Shown one piece after another: positions 25,683 to 35,156 of a stretch of 64,000 bases of DNA. Position 1 is the first letter of the stretch. The number at the start of each line of letters is the position of its first letter. The stretch lies in NCBI GenBank assembly GCA_902779705.1, contig CACZCR010000003.1:372001-436000 (forward strand), written 5' to 3'. This stretch comes from an uncultured Bacteroidales bacterium. Lineage in GTDB: Bacteria > Bacteroidota > Bacteroidia > Bacteroidales > Paludibacteraceae. A model generated the notes under the pieces. It did no database searches, had not been told where the DNA came from, and was given only the letters and a program-made list of their open reading frames with translations. Both the position numbers and the translations under genes were made by a program.

Positions 25683-27785
25683 TTAGTTTTTGTAGTTACG
25701 TGTTTTACGTTCTGTGAACTCGTAGTCGAGCGGCTCCTTGATGAGTTGCGGTTCCTTGTCGTCGCCCATATATCTCCAGCAGCCGACATATGCGAACTTG
25801 TCATCCTGACGAAGCGCTTCACCTTCCGGTGTCTGGTATTCCTCGCGGAAGTGACCACCGCAGGACTCCTCACGATGGAGGGCATCAACCGCCATCAGAC
25901 GACCGATCTCAATAAAGTCAGCCAGACGGAGTGCTTTCTCCAACTCGTTGTTGAGCGAGTTAGCCTCCCCTGGGATGTAAACGTTCGTCCAGAACTCTTT
26001 CTTGATGGCATCTATCTTTGCAATACCTTCCTTCAAGCCTTCTGCCGTACGACCCATACCTACAAAGTCCCACATGATAAGACCGAGCTCTTTATGGATT
26101 GAATCAACCGAACGGTTACCCTTGATTGCCATGAGGCGATCAATCTTATCTTGAACAGCTTTTTCAGCCTCAGCGAACTCGGGCAAATCGGTACTCATAC
26201 GCGGCACACCGATCTGGTCGCTCAAGTAGTTCTGGATAGTGTATGGCAGTACAAAGTAACCATCTGCGAGACCTTGCATGAGGGCAGAAGCACCGAGACG
26301 GTTAGCACCGTGGTCGGAGAAGTTCGCCTCACCGATACAGAACAGACCCTTAACGGTTGTCTGGAGTTCATAGTCAACCCAGATACCACCCATGGTGTAG
26401 TGGATTGCCGGGAAGATCATCATCGGGTTCTCGTACGGGTTCTCGTCCACGATCTTCTCGTACATCTGGAAGAGGTTTCCGTATTTTTGAGCCACTACAT
26501 CCTTACCGAGACGCTGGATAGCATCACTAAAGTCTAGGAAGACAGCGAGACCGGTATTGTTTACTCCGTATCCTTTATCGCAACGCTCCTTCGCTGCACG
26601 TGAAGCTACGTCACGCGGAACGAGGTTGCCGAATGCCGGATAACGACGCTCGAGATAGTAGTCACGATCCTCTTCGGGGATGTCACGACCTTTAATCTCG
26701 CCTGCTTGCAAACGTTTAGCGTCTTCGAGTTTCTTCGGAACCCAGATACGACCATCGTTACGAAGCGACTCCGACATCAATGTCAACTTACTCTGGAAGT
26801 CACCATGCTTCGGAATACAGGTCGGGTGGATCTGTGCGTAGCAGGGGTTAGCGAACAATGCACCGTGACGGTACATCTGCATAGCAGCCGAACCGTTCGA
26901 AGCCATGGCGTTCGTCGAGAGGAAGAAGGTGTTTCCGTATCCGCCCGAACCTACTACTACTGCGTGAGCAAAGAAACGCTCAATGCGACCGGTAACGAGG
27001 TTGCGAGCGATGATACCGCGAGCACGTTTCTCACCGTTCTCGTCAGCGATCATCACGATGTCGAGCATCTCATAACGGGTGTACATCTTCACTTTGCCCT
27101 TGCCGATCTGGCGGCTCAAAGCGCTATATGCACCGAGTAACAACTGTTGACCGGTCTGACCTTTAGCATAGAAGGTGCGGCTTACCTGTGCGCCACCGAA
27201 GGAACGGTTGTCGAGCAGACCGCCGTATTCACGTGCGAACGGAACACCTTGTGCGACACACTGGTCGATGATATTATTGGACACTTCGGCGAGACGATAA
27301 ACGTTTGCCTCGCGAGCACGATAGTCACCACCCTTGATGGTATCGTAGTACAAGCGGTAAACGGAGTCACCATCGTTCTGATAGTTCTTGGCAGCATTGA
27401 TACCACCTTGTGCAGCAATCGAGTGTGCACGACGCGGACTATCCTGTATACAGAAGTTGAGCACGTTGAAGCCCATCTCTGCCAACGAAGCCGCAGCCGA
27501 TGCACCTGCCAAACCTGTACCAACTACAATGACATCCAAACGACGCTTATTAGCGGGGTTAACGAGTTTCTGGTGGTTCTTATAGTTCGTCCATTTGAGC
27601 TCCAGCGGGCCGGCAGGAATCTTTGCCATTTCGGGCGTGATGACCGGCGTAGCCGCTTCTTTCATAGCTTTAGCCGCTTTATCAACTACTACTTCTGCTG
27701 CCTCTAAGGCCTTCTCTGCAGCTTTAACCGCTACTTTCTTCGCAGTCTTCTTTGCTGCCTCGATTATTTCTTCTTTCTTTGCCAT
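25683..27785 (-). CDS. frdA: Fumarate reductase/succinate dehydrogenase flavoprotein with an added Lys/Ala helix
   Basis: Catalytic subunit, 700 residues. The FAD-binding [20 protein letters not shown] is at about residues 86-105, the FAD-linking His in [15 protein letters not shown], and active-site HPTCIPKHG and the late capping Arg region follow. Homologues in Bacteroides begin near residue 55 here ([18 protein letters not shown]). Residues 1-48 are an extra segment of Lys, Ala and Glu with near-perfect helical spacing ([20 protein letters not shown]...), unlike the core. ATG 27785 is the only good start giving a continuous frame, 12 bp after the C subunit stop. See findings. Confidence 0.94.
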   Translation of the reverse strand: MAKKEEIIEAAKKTAKKVAVKAAEKALEAAEVVVDKAAKAMKEAATPVITPEMAKIPAGPLELKWTNYKNHQKLVNPANKRRLDVIVVGTGLAGASAAASLAEMGFNVLNFCIQDSPRRAHSIAAQGGINAAKNYQNDGDSVYRLYYDTIKGGDYRAREANVYRLAEVSNNIIDQCVAQGVPFAREYGGLLDNRSFGGAQVSRTFYAKGQTGQQLLLGAYSALSRQIGKGKVKMYTRYEMLDIVMIADENGEKRARGIIARNLVTGRIERFFAHAVVVGSGGYGNTFFLSTNAMASNGSAAMQMYRHGALFANPCYAQIHPTCIPKHGDFQSKLTLMSESLRNDGRIWVPKKLEDAKRLQAGEIKGRDIPEEDRDYYLERRYPAFGNLVPRDVASRAAKERCDKGYGVNNTGLAVFLDFSDAIQRLGKDVVAQKYGNLFQMYEKIVDENPYENPMMIFPAIHYTMGGIWVDYELQTTVKGLFCIGEANFSDHGANRLGASALMQGLADGYFVLPYTIQNYLSDQIGVPRMSTDLPEFAEAEKAVQDKIDRLMAIKGNRSVDSIHKELGLIMWDFVGMGRTAEGLKEGIAKIDAIKKEFWTNVYIPGEANSLNNELEKALRLADFIEIGRLMAVDALHREESCGGHFREEYQTPEGEALRQDDKFAYVGCWRYMGDDKEPQLIKEPLDYEFTERKTRNYKN

Positions 27786-27797
27786 AGTCGTAAATCA

Positions 27798-28499
27798 TTA
27801 AGCGGCGCAGAGCATACCGATGCCCATGCCAAGGTAATACAATACAACGATAGCGAACGGCAGAACAGCTAAGGTAGCTACGATGCAACCGATCACTTTG
27901 ATACGTTTCATCCAAACGAGATTGTTCCATCCGAGGGTGTGAAGTGCAGACCAAACACCGTGGTTGAGGTGGAACCAGAGCGCGCAGAGCCAAATGAGGT
28001 AGAGCACGCAGTAGATCTGACCGCAAACAGGAGCCGTGAACAGCGCTTTTACATACGCCGCACCGTTCTGGGGGTCAAACATACCGGCGGTAGCTCCATC
28101 GGTGAGCTCAGCGAGCTGCATACGGAACCAGAAATTGTAGAGGTGCAGGCAGAGGAAACCGAGTACGCAGAAGCCCAGGACGAGCATGTTCTCCGATTCC
28201 CAATCCACGCCTTCTTTCTTACCCGTAACCGCATAACGGTCGTTACCACGCGCCGCACGGTTCTGAATGGTCAGATAGATTGCGTAGCAGAAATGCACTA
28301 CTACCAGGAAAGCCAATCCGAGCGTACCGATGAGGGCATACCAGTTAGCTCCCAGCAAATGACAAATCATGTTGTAGGCCTCTTCCGAGAAAACCACGGC
28401 AAGGTTCATGCAGCCGTGGAAAAGCAGGAATAGGACCAACGCAAGGCCTGTCAAGCTCATGATGAACTTACGGCCGATAGAAGAGTCTTTTAACCACAT
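27798..28499 (-). CDS. frdC: Fumarate reductase/succinate dehydrogenase cytochrome b subunit
   Basis: Five-helix membrane anchor of 233 residues that binds two haems and the menaquinone site, as in the Wolinella/Bacteroides type. Seen: SSIGRKFIMSLTGLALVLFLLFHGCMNLAVVF, a His in VVHFCYAIYL, CLHLYNFWFRMQ, and FHLNHGVWSALHTLGWN, giving the expected haem-ligand histidines. It is first in the operon; its promoter is 64-95 bp upstream and overlaps a terminator. Confidence 0.94.
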   Translation of the reverse strand: MWLKDSSIGRKFIMSLTGLALVLFLLFHGCMNLAVVFSEEAYNMICHLLGANWYALIGTLGLAFLVVVHFCYAIYLTIQNRAARGNDRYAVTGKKEGVDWESENMLVLGFCVLGFLCLHLYNFWFRMQLAELTDGATAGMFDPQNGAAYVKALFTAPVCGQIYCVLYLIWLCALWFHLNHGVWSALHTLGWNNLVWMKRIKVIGCIVATLAVLPFAIVVLYYLGMGIGMLCAA

Positions 28500-28562
28500 A
28501 AAAAATTGCTAATTTTTTGATTATTATTTTAGATAGTAATGTGTTTCTCGTCAATTTGCGTA

Positions 28563-28594
28563 CAAAAGTACACAAAAAATCGCACATATGCAAA
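28563..28594 (-). promoter_or_regulatory. Promoter of the frd/sdh operon
   Basis: Minus-strand -7 TACTTTTG (28570-28563), 20 bp, -33 TTTG (28594-28591). The -33 lies in the loop, and the spacer in the 3' arm, of the upstream gene's terminator. Confidence 0.8.
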
Positions 28595-28611
28595 TTTTTG
28601 TGCGATTTTTT
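28574..28611 (-). terminator. Terminator of the DHH hydrolase gene, overlapping the frd promoter
   Basis: 12-bp perfect stem: AAAAAATCGCAC (minus strand, 28611-28600) and GTGCGATTTTTT (28585-28574) around a 14-nt loop. The T6 doubles as 3' arm and T-run. It occupies the same bases as the frd promoter. Confidence 0.85.
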
Positions 28612-28628
28612 AACAACAGAGGCAAAAA

Positions 28629-29717
28629 TTATATTTTTTTGCAGTATAATTCGTAATTATCAAGGAATAGTTGTATAGCATCTGGTAGTGTTCCGTAGTA
28701 TTCTCCACCGGCGGCATTAGCATGCCCCCCACCACTGAAAACTTCCGAAGCGAAGACATTGACGGGACGGTCTCCCTGAGAACGAAAACTGAGTTTGATC
28801 TTGCTCTTTGCACCATTGGCCTTTTCGCGCTCATGTGTTTCTATTTTATCTTCACGCATGAAAACGGAGTAGTAGACGTCATTGATTTGCAAAGGGAGAT
28901 TGACGATTCCTTCGGCGTCACCGGACTTAAAGTTGAACCGATATAGTTCCTTGCGACTTAAACATATGAGTGCTACGTGGTGTTCGGGGAATATACGCAT
29001 TTTTTGGTATAGGCAATATCCCATTAATCGCATGCGATCCGCGGAGTATGCATTGAACACTGCGTTGTAAATGGCATCTTTGTCTACCCCCAATGCCACG
29101 AGTTGCCCTATGATCTCATACATCTCGGCATGGTTGCTGTTGAATGAGAAGTTTCCTGTGTCTGTCATCATGCCGGTGTAGAGACACTGGGCGGCTTCAA
29201 GGGAAAAGATAGAAGAAGCAGATTTATTCGATGAAATCGTGGTTTCTATAGCATAAACGAGTCTGTATACAAGTTCGCTGGCGGATGGGGAACTTGGGAA
29301 AGAGAGTGTGATGTCCGCAAAGTTGGCTGGATGTAGATGGTGATCAATGAGAATCTTAGGGCAAGCTAGATTTTGAATTTTATCTCCAAGCGCTCCTATG
29401 CGTTTTGGCTCGTTGAAATCAGTACATATCAACAAGTCACATGTGCTCAAAATTGCATCAGCTTCAGCTTGATGCTCGTCGTAAATGATCACCTTGTCTG
29501 CATCAGGCATCCATGCTAAAAAGCTTGGAAAACTATTTGGTACGATGTTTGTAATGCTTGTTTTGCCAATATGTTTTAGATAGTGGCGCATGCCAAGAGA
29601 CGAACCCATAGCATCTCCGTCTGGTGACATATGCGTAACAATAACTATATGCTGCGCTGTTTGAATAAATTCTCTTACGGAGTCCGTTTGTGATGCTGTA
29701 AAATAGTTAGAAAGCAT
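28629..29717 (-). CDS. DHH/DHHA1 phosphoesterase (NrnA-like nanoRNase/pAp phosphatase)
   Basis: Hydrolase of 362 residues expected to degrade short oligoribonucleotides, 3'-phosphoadenosine-5'-phosphate or pApA. Motifs: VTHMSPDGDAMGSSLGM (DxD), CTDFNEPKRIG, the LIDHHLHP DHH signature, MMTDTGNF, and in the C-terminal DHHA1 domain the GGGHANAAGG RNA-binding loop. I start at ATG 29717; the frame is open upstream through the divergent promoter region. With cdaA also present, c-di-AMP turnover to AMP via pApA is a possible role. Confidence 0.9.
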   Translation of the reverse strand: MLSNYFTASQTDSVREFIQTAQHIVIVTHMSPDGDAMGSSLGMRHYLKHIGKTSITNIVPNSFPSFLAWMPDADKVIIYDEHQAEADAILSTCDLLICTDFNEPKRIGALGDKIQNLACPKILIDHHLHPANFADITLSFPSSPSASELVYRLVYAIETTISSNKSASSIFSLEAAQCLYTGMMTDTGNFSFNSNHAEMYEIIGQLVALGVDKDAIYNAVFNAYSADRMRLMGYCLYQKMRIFPEHHVALICLSRKELYRFNFKSGDAEGIVNLPLQINDVYYSVFMREDKIETHEREKANGAKSKIKLSFRSQGDRPVNVFASEVFSGGGHANAAGGEYYGTLPDAIQLFLDNYELYCKKI

Positions 29718-29738
29718 GGTATTTTGTAAATTTTGGTG

Positions 29739-29769
29739 CAAAAGTACAAAAAAAATTGCATATATCAAA
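29739..29769 (-). promoter_or_regulatory. Promoter of the DHH hydrolase gene
   Basis: Minus-strand -7 TACTTTTG (29746-29739) and -33 TTTG (29769-29766), 19 bp apart. It interlocks with the plus-strand promoter at 29755-29786. Confidence 0.75.
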
Positions 29770-29786
29770 AAAAAATAGTAATTTTG
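29755..29786 (+). promoter_or_regulatory. Promoter of the PPIase-gldG unit
   Basis: -33 ATTG (29755-29758), 20 bp, -7 TAATTTTG (29779-29786), leader about 28 nt to ATG 29819. Confidence 0.74.
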
Positions 29787-29818
29787 CACGCTTTTTATTA
29801 TATAAACCAAGTTTTGCA

Positions 29819-31561
29819 ATGAAACGAATATTCACATTAGCAGTAGTTCTGCTTAGTGTTGGCGCCATGATGGCGCAGGAAGATCAAGTGTTGATGACCA
29901 TCAATGGAGAACCGGTGATGGCATCGGAGTTTATGTACATCTATCAGAAGAACAACCAAGAAAGTACGCTGGACAAGAAGTCGATTGATGAGTATGTTGA
30001 CTTGTTTGTTAATTTTAAGCTGAAGGTTGCAGAAGCAAAGGCGCAAGGTATTGATACGACCGCCTCGTTTCTCAAGGAGCTGTCCGGTTATCGCGCGCAA
30101 GCAACGCCTAAGTATATGCTAGATGCGCAAGCATTGGATAGTATGGTACAACTGAGTTATGAGCATATGCGCTATGATCGTCGTGCTGCGCATATTGCCA
30201 TCCAGTGTCCGGCTAGCGCAGGAGATTCGGCAGAACAAGCTGCTCTTAAAACTATTGAGCAAGCTCGTCGGCGTATCATGAAGGTGAAAGGTGATAAGAA
30301 GGCTGCTTTTGAAAAAGAAGCACGCAAGATATCGACCGACCCGAGTGTGAAAGATAACGGCGGCGAACTGGGCTGGATAACGCCTTTCCGTTATGTGTAC
30401 AGTTTTGAAGAGGCTGTGTATAGTACGCCGATTGGTCAGGTGACACCGGTGTTCAGAACCGCTTACGGATTCCATATTGCATTGGTAGAGGAAGAGCGCC
30501 CTCATGAAGAAGTGCGTGCTGCGCATATTATGAAAATGGTGCCGCGTGGCAATGATTCGCTCAAAGCGGTGATGAAGACACAGATAGATTCTATCTACAC
30601 TCTGATTAAGAATGGATCTGATTTCGCAGAAATGGCGCAGCGCTTATCCGATGACAAAGGATCGGCTATGCGTGGCGGAGATCTGGGATGGTTTAGCTTG
30701 GGCATGATGGTCAAGCCATTCGAACAACAAGCGTTTAAAATGCAACCAGGCGAGATCAGCGAACCCATTGCTACTGATTTTGGCTGGCATATTATCAGGC
30801 TTGATGATCGTCGTGCGGTGTTGCCTTTGGATAGCATTCGTCCTCAAGTTGAGCGCAATGTGCAACGCGACGAGCGTATGAAGGAAACGGACAAGGCTTT
30901 TGTGCGCAAGGCACGCAAAGAGTACAATCTGTCTGATACAATGTCCGATGAGGATGTGAAAGCATATGCCGATGCGCATTTGGAGGAAAAATATCCAGAG
31001 TTTGCTAATTTGGTTCGTGAGTATCATGATGGTATATTGTTGTTTGAAGTGTCGCTGCGTGAAGTGTGGGATAAGGCAAGCAAGGATACAGCAGGATTGG
31101 AGAAATATTTCCAAACGCATCGTAGTGATTTTACTTGGACGGAACCGCGTTACAAGGGATATGTCGTTTACTGCAAAGATAAGAATAGTGCCAAGGCGAT
31201 GAAATCCATTATTCGTAGCGCTCATCCGGACTCTATCGATAGTTATATGCAGCAACGCGTAAATATTGAGGGTGAAACATATGCCAAATACAACTATGGT
31301 CTTTGGACAAAGGGACAAAATGCCGCTGTAGATAAATATGGTTTCAAGGATAAAAAAGCACAATACAAACCGCAAGAGGACTTCCCTGAGGTATTTTGCA
31401 TTCAAGGCAAAGTGATCAAGGCTCCTCAAGTATACACAGACGAGCGTGGTAAAGTGACGACTGCTTACCAAGACTATTTGGAGCAATTATGGATCGAGTC
31501 GTTACGTAAAAAGTACGAGGTGAAAATCAATCAAGAGGTGTTGGAATCGCTCAAAAAATAA
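29819..31561 (+). CDS. Periplasmic peptidyl-prolyl isomerase with two parvulin domains (SurA-like)
   Basis: Secreted chaperone of 580 residues with signal peptide ending in GAMMAQ. A SurA-type N-terminal helical segment leads into two consecutive rotamase domains: RAAHIAIQCPA ... DNGGELGWITPFRYVYSFEEAVY ... YGFHIALVEE at about residues 120-235, and RAAHIMKMVP ... MRGGDLGWFSLGMMVKPFEQQAF ... FGWHIIRLDD at about 238-340. The C-terminal third is a further, unrecognised domain. It is likely to fold outer-membrane proteins. GldG follows at the next base. Confidence 0.9.
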   Translation: MKRIFTLAVVLLSVGAMMAQEDQVLMTINGEPVMASEFMYIYQKNNQESTLDKKSIDEYVDLFVNFKLKVAEAKAQGIDTTASFLKELSGYRAQATPKYMLDAQALDSMVQLSYEHMRYDRRAAHIAIQCPASAGDSAEQAALKTIEQARRRIMKVKGDKKAAFEKEARKISTDPSVKDNGGELGWITPFRYVYSFEEAVYSTPIGQVTPVFRTAYGFHIALVEEERPHEEVRAAHIMKMVPRGNDSLKAVMKTQIDSIYTLIKNGSDFAEMAQRLSDDKGSAMRGGDLGWFSLGMMVKPFEQQAFKMQPGEISEPIATDFGWHIIRLDDRRAVLPLDSIRPQVERNVQRDERMKETDKAFVRKARKEYNLSDTMSDEDVKAYADAHLEEKYPEFANLVREYHDGILLFEVSLREVWDKASKDTAGLEKYFQTHRSDFTWTEPRYKGYVVYCKDKNSAKAMKSIIRSAHPDSIDSYMQQRVNIEGETYAKYNYGLWTKGQNAAVDKYGFKDKKAQYKPQEDFPEVFCIQGKVIKAPQVYTDERGKVTTAYQDYLEQLWIESLRKKYEVKINQEVLESLKK

Positions 31562-33187
31562 ATGAAGCGCAAAGACCTAATAATAGCTGCCGTAGCAATT
31601 GGCCTAGTCTTGATAGCTGGGGTAGTTGTGCATTGGCGAGTGGTGCGTATCGACCTTACGGACGATAGGCACTACACATTGGGTCGTCCTACTAAACAAC
31701 TGTTGCAGGATTTGGATCAGCCTGTAGAGGTGACATTATATCTGTCTGGAGACTTGAACCCTGGTTTTCGTAGGCTGCAATTGGCAACGCAGGAAACATT
31801 GGATGAGTTTGGTGTGGTGGCTCCTGTGATTTGGCGTTCTTATGATAAAGAGAAGGACAAGCTACCCAAGGACGTAAAACCCATATTGGTTCATGAACGT
31901 CAAAAAGACGGAAAAACAGCCCAGACACCGGTGTACCCATATGCTAAAGTGTCCTACAAGGGACGGTTTGTAGTGGTGCCTTTGCTTAATAATAATCGTA
32001 CTTTGTCTGGCGAAGAAAACCTGAATATAAGCATTGAAAATTTAGAGTACATCTTTGCGGAGGCTATTCATGGATTATGCCAGAAAGAAGTGCCGAAAAT
32101 TGCTTTTATTGAGGGACATCATGAGTTGCCGGAATCGCATGTGGCAGACATTACATTAGAATTAAGCCGTTATTTTCAGGTGGACAGGGGTGCCCTGGGT
32201 AATGATCCGGAACAGCTAAAACCATACTCTGTGCTGATCATCGCCGATCCCCAACGACCTTTTACCGAAGCTGATAAATATTGCCTGGATCAGTATGTGA
32301 TGCAAGGTGGACGTATACTTTGGGTGCTCAACGGAGTGCAATTCTCTAATGATGTATTAGCTGCTAGCGGCTTTACACCGGTTTTGCCTTTAGATTTGAA
32401 TATTGCCGATATGTTGTTCCGCTACGGAGTGCGGGTAGAGCCGGCGTTGGTACAGGATGTACAGTGTTTACCAATCCCGGTGGATGTGTCTGAAGACAAA
32501 GATAATCCTAATTTTCAACCCATGCCGTGGCATTATGCCCCTTTGTTGCTCACTTCCCAATATTCTCCGGTGACGCGTAATGTGACACAAGTATGCTGCT
32601 CGTTTGCATCCCCGATTGAGGCTGTCGGAGGAGAAGATGGCCTTCGCAAGGAGATCCTACTTGCGACCTCCACATCCAGTCGATTGATACCTACACCGGC
32701 CGAAGTAGACTTAGGGGATATGAATCCGGATATAGCAAGTTTTAAGTATCAGTATGTGCCGATTGCGGTTTCTGTAGAAGGTGAGTTTGGCTCAATTTTT
32801 GCTCATCGTTTGAAACCGGATAGTATTCATACCAATATGCCGCAGCGATCTACTGCTGTGCCTACTAAACAAATTGTTGTGGCATCGGGTAGTATCATAC
32901 GCAATGAGGTGGATAAAGGAGAAGCTTTGCCTGTGGGCTATGATCGCTATTCTGGTATGCAATTCGGAAATCGCGATTTCTTGGTAAATGCAGTATTGTA
33001 TCTTGCGGATGATGAGGGATTGATTGGCTTGAGGCAAAAGCAAGTAGACTTGCACCTGCTTAATACGAAAAGAGCGTATGAAAAACGCACAGCTATTCAG
33101 TTGGTTAGTATAATAGCTCCATTGTCTATATTGCTGCTGATCGGCCTTAGTGTTTGGGGAGTCAGAAAACGAAAATATACACGATAA
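31562..33187 (+). CDS. gldG: GldG-like protein (gliding ABC-transporter auxiliary component)
   Basis: Membrane-anchored periplasmic protein of 541 residues: one N-terminal helix (LIIAAVAIGLVLIAGVVVHW), the conserved RIDLTDDRHYTLGRPTKQLL segment, an ABC_transp_aux/IgG-like region with FIEGHHELPE and MQGGRILWVLNGV, and a C-terminal helix followed by RKRKYTR. In Flavobacterium GldG pairs with the permease GldF and ATPase GldA. No gldF precedes it here; its upstream partner is the PPIase, with no intergenic bases. The start ATG directly follows that gene's stop codon. Confidence 0.87.
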   Translation: MKRKDLIIAAVAIGLVLIAGVVVHWRVVRIDLTDDRHYTLGRPTKQLLQDLDQPVEVTLYLSGDLNPGFRRLQLATQETLDEFGVVAPVIWRSYDKEKDKLPKDVKPILVHERQKDGKTAQTPVYPYAKVSYKGRFVVVPLLNNNRTLSGEENLNISIENLEYIFAEAIHGLCQKEVPKIAFIEGHHELPESHVADITLELSRYFQVDRGALGNDPEQLKPYSVLIIADPQRPFTEADKYCLDQYVMQGGRILWVLNGVQFSNDVLAASGFTPVLPLDLNIADMLFRYGVRVEPALVQDVQCLPIPVDVSEDKDNPNFQPMPWHYAPLLLTSQYSPVTRNVTQVCCSFASPIEAVGGEDGLRKEILLATSTSSRLIPTPAEVDLGDMNPDIASFKYQYVPIAVSVEGEFGSIFAHRLKPDSIHTNMPQRSTAVPTKQIVVASGSIIRNEVDKGEALPVGYDRYSGMQFGNRDFLVNAVLYLADDEGLIGLRQKQVDLHLLNTKRAYEKRTAIQLVSIIAPLSILLLIGLSVWGVRKRKYTR

Positions 33188-33210
33188 TAACGAATAAACG
33201 AGCATATATA

Positions 33211-34461
33211 ATGAAGGTTAGATTGCTGACAGTGATAATGTGTTTTGCGACAATAATGTCGTGGGCGCAGACATTGGACTATCCGACAGAGCGGATAGAT
33301 GGTTGTTTGGTATATAAATATCCGGTAGAGAAGAGTATCGGGATCTACCGTATCTGTAAGAACTTCAATGTGACCGAAGAAGAACTGGTAAAGTGGAACC
33401 CTCAACTCAAGGAAAGAGGTGTCCAGGTAGACGAGATCCTTTATATCCCGGTTGCTGATGTGCCACGCGAGGAAGTCCAGCAAACGGATTCCTCATCTTA
33501 TCGTGTAGATTTGATCATGCCATTCCATTATGGCAATGAACCTCCTACGGCTCAAGAAGAACGTTTGATAGAGTTTTATCGCGGCGTCGTGTTAGCTTTG
33601 TATGATTTGCGCCAAGACGCGGATAAGAAAATAGAATTCTATGTACACAATAGCGGAACGGACACAGCTCGTGTAGCTCAAATGTTGCGTGACAGTTCGC
33701 TCTATGGTACAGACGCGATTATCGGTCCCTTCCACGCGGAACAGGTGCAGGTGATGAATCAATGGATCAAAGAGAATAAAGTGCCTACTATATTGCCGGT
33801 TTCGTCGGATTTGAGTCTCATGAGGGATAATCCTTATTTGATGTATTTCAATAGTACTGTCGAACAAGAGGAGAAAGCCTTGGTCGACTACATACAGTCG
33901 AGCGATAGCAAAATCAATTGCGTGTTTGTTGAAGATTCTGTGGTCGATGAAGAAAATCAACGAATCAGAGAGACCATCGTGAAACACAGAATCTCACGGA
34001 CTTCTATTCAAGCGAGCGCTGTTATGCATGATTCGTTGGTATACGCACTACGGTCCAATGCAGAAAATATCATTTTCTTCCCTTCCGACAAATACCGGCG
34101 CAATAGGGCGCTTATAGCAAAAGCGGAAAGGATGAAGAATGAATACAAATTGGCAATATATGGCGTCTTCTCGTGGCTGAAAGAGCAGATCAACTTGCCG
34201 TTGATTTATACTTCTACTTTTACGACTGAGCAGGAGGCAGATATGACGCAGTATGACGAGAATTGGAAAAAATATTTTAATTTCCGCCATACAGTATCCT
34301 ACCCGCGATATGACTTGTTGGGATATGATTTGACTCGTTATATTGTAGGACAGTTATGGGGAAAAACATACAAGGGCTTGCAATCAGACATCTATTTTGA
34401 GCCTTATTGTGAAGGCGGAGCTCAAATTAATGGACATGTAGAGATATTACGAACAGAGTGA
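33211..34461 (+). CDS. LysM plus periplasmic-binding-fold protein
   Basis: Secreted protein of 416 residues with signal peptide MKVRLLTVIMCFATIMSWAQ. A LysM domain near residues 33-80 (YPVEKSIGIYRICKNFNVTEEELVKWNPQL) suggests peptidoglycan attachment. The rest is a type 1 periplasmic-binding (Leu/Ile/Val-receptor-like) fold: EERLIEFYRGVVLALYDLR, GTDAIIGPFHAEQVQVM, ENKVPTILPVS. No transporter genes are nearby, so it is more likely structural or a sensor than a nutrient receptor. It overlaps the next gene by 4 nt. Confidence 0.82.
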   Translation: MKVRLLTVIMCFATIMSWAQTLDYPTERIDGCLVYKYPVEKSIGIYRICKNFNVTEEELVKWNPQLKERGVQVDEILYIPVADVPREEVQQTDSSSYRVDLIMPFHYGNEPPTAQEERLIEFYRGVVLALYDLRQDADKKIEFYVHNSGTDTARVAQMLRDSSLYGTDAIIGPFHAEQVQVMNQWIKENKVPTILPVSSDLSLMRDNPYLMYFNSTVEQEEKALVDYIQSSDSKINCVFVEDSVVDEENQRIRETIVKHRISRTSIQASAVMHDSLVYALRSNAENIIFFPSDKYRRNRALIAKAERMKNEYKLAIYGVFSWLKEQINLPLIYTSTFTTEQEADMTQYDENWKKYFNFRHTVSYPRYDLLGYDLTRYIVGQLWGKTYKGLQSDIYFEPYCEGGAQINGHVEILRTE

Positions 34462-35147
34462 TCACAAGTCGTACATATGGACGAATTATAGCGCTGTGCG
34501 GGTTGCTGCTGATAGTGGGAACCCTCAACGCGCAGCCGCGTTTGCACGCACCGGAGTTATATGTGGGTGTTCACGGAGGAGTGAGCGCCTCGACGATGAT
34601 ATTCAATCCCTCTGTCAGCAATATGTCTGACCCTTTTACCAATGGAATGGTCTTAGGTGGTAATGGAGGCTTAGTCTTTCGCTATGCAGGACATAAAGTG
34701 TGCGGATTCCAACTAGAACTGAATTATATGCACAGAGGATGGCGTGAACATAATGCTGAAGGCACATATGAACGCCATTTGCACTATTTGGAGGTGCCTT
34801 TTTTAACGCATTTGTATTTTGGCAAAAAGGCAGTGCGAGGCTTTATTAATCTTGGCCCTCAAATCGGGTATTGTGTTGCAGATCGAAATAGTGGAAATCT
34901 GTTGGGAGAGTCAGATGACCATCAATATGCTCCTATCACTAAACCTTTCGATTGGGGTGTAGCGCTCGGTTTGGGTATGTATGTGCGCACTAAAAATGCC
35001 GGCGTATATCAACTTGAGCTTAGAGGTAATTATAGCTTAGGCTCTGCTTTCGGAACACGTGCAACAGACTATTTTAACAATGCAAATCCACTGGATGTGT
35101 CTGTTAATTTGGCATGGTTAATGCCGCTAAATAAGAAATTAAAGTAA
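34458..35147 (+). CDS. PorT-family outer-membrane beta-barrel protein
   Basis: Barrel of 229 residues starting at GTG 34458 within a GTGA overlap with the gene before it. A signal peptide (ALCGLLLIVGTLNAQ) is followed by the OMP_b-brl_2 pattern: LYVGVHGGVSASTM, NGGLVFRYAGHKVCGFQLELNYMHRGW, LHYLEVPFLTHLYF, RGFINLGPQIGY, DWGVALGLGMYV and YQLELRGNYSLGSAF. PorT of Porphyromonas is a T9SS component, but many family members are unrelated to secretion. It is probably a partner of the LysM protein. Confidence 0.8.
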   Translation: MITSRTYGRIIALCGLLLIVGTLNAQPRLHAPELYVGVHGGVSASTMIFNPSVSNMSDPFTNGMVLGGNGGLVFRYAGHKVCGFQLELNYMHRGWREHNAEGTYERHLHYLEVPFLTHLYFGKKAVRGFINLGPQIGYCVADRNSGNLLGESDDHQYAPITKPFDWGVALGLGMYVRTKNAGVYQLELRGNYSLGSAFGTRATDYFNNANPLDVSVNLAWLMPLNKKLK

Positions 35148-35156
35148 ATATATCAT

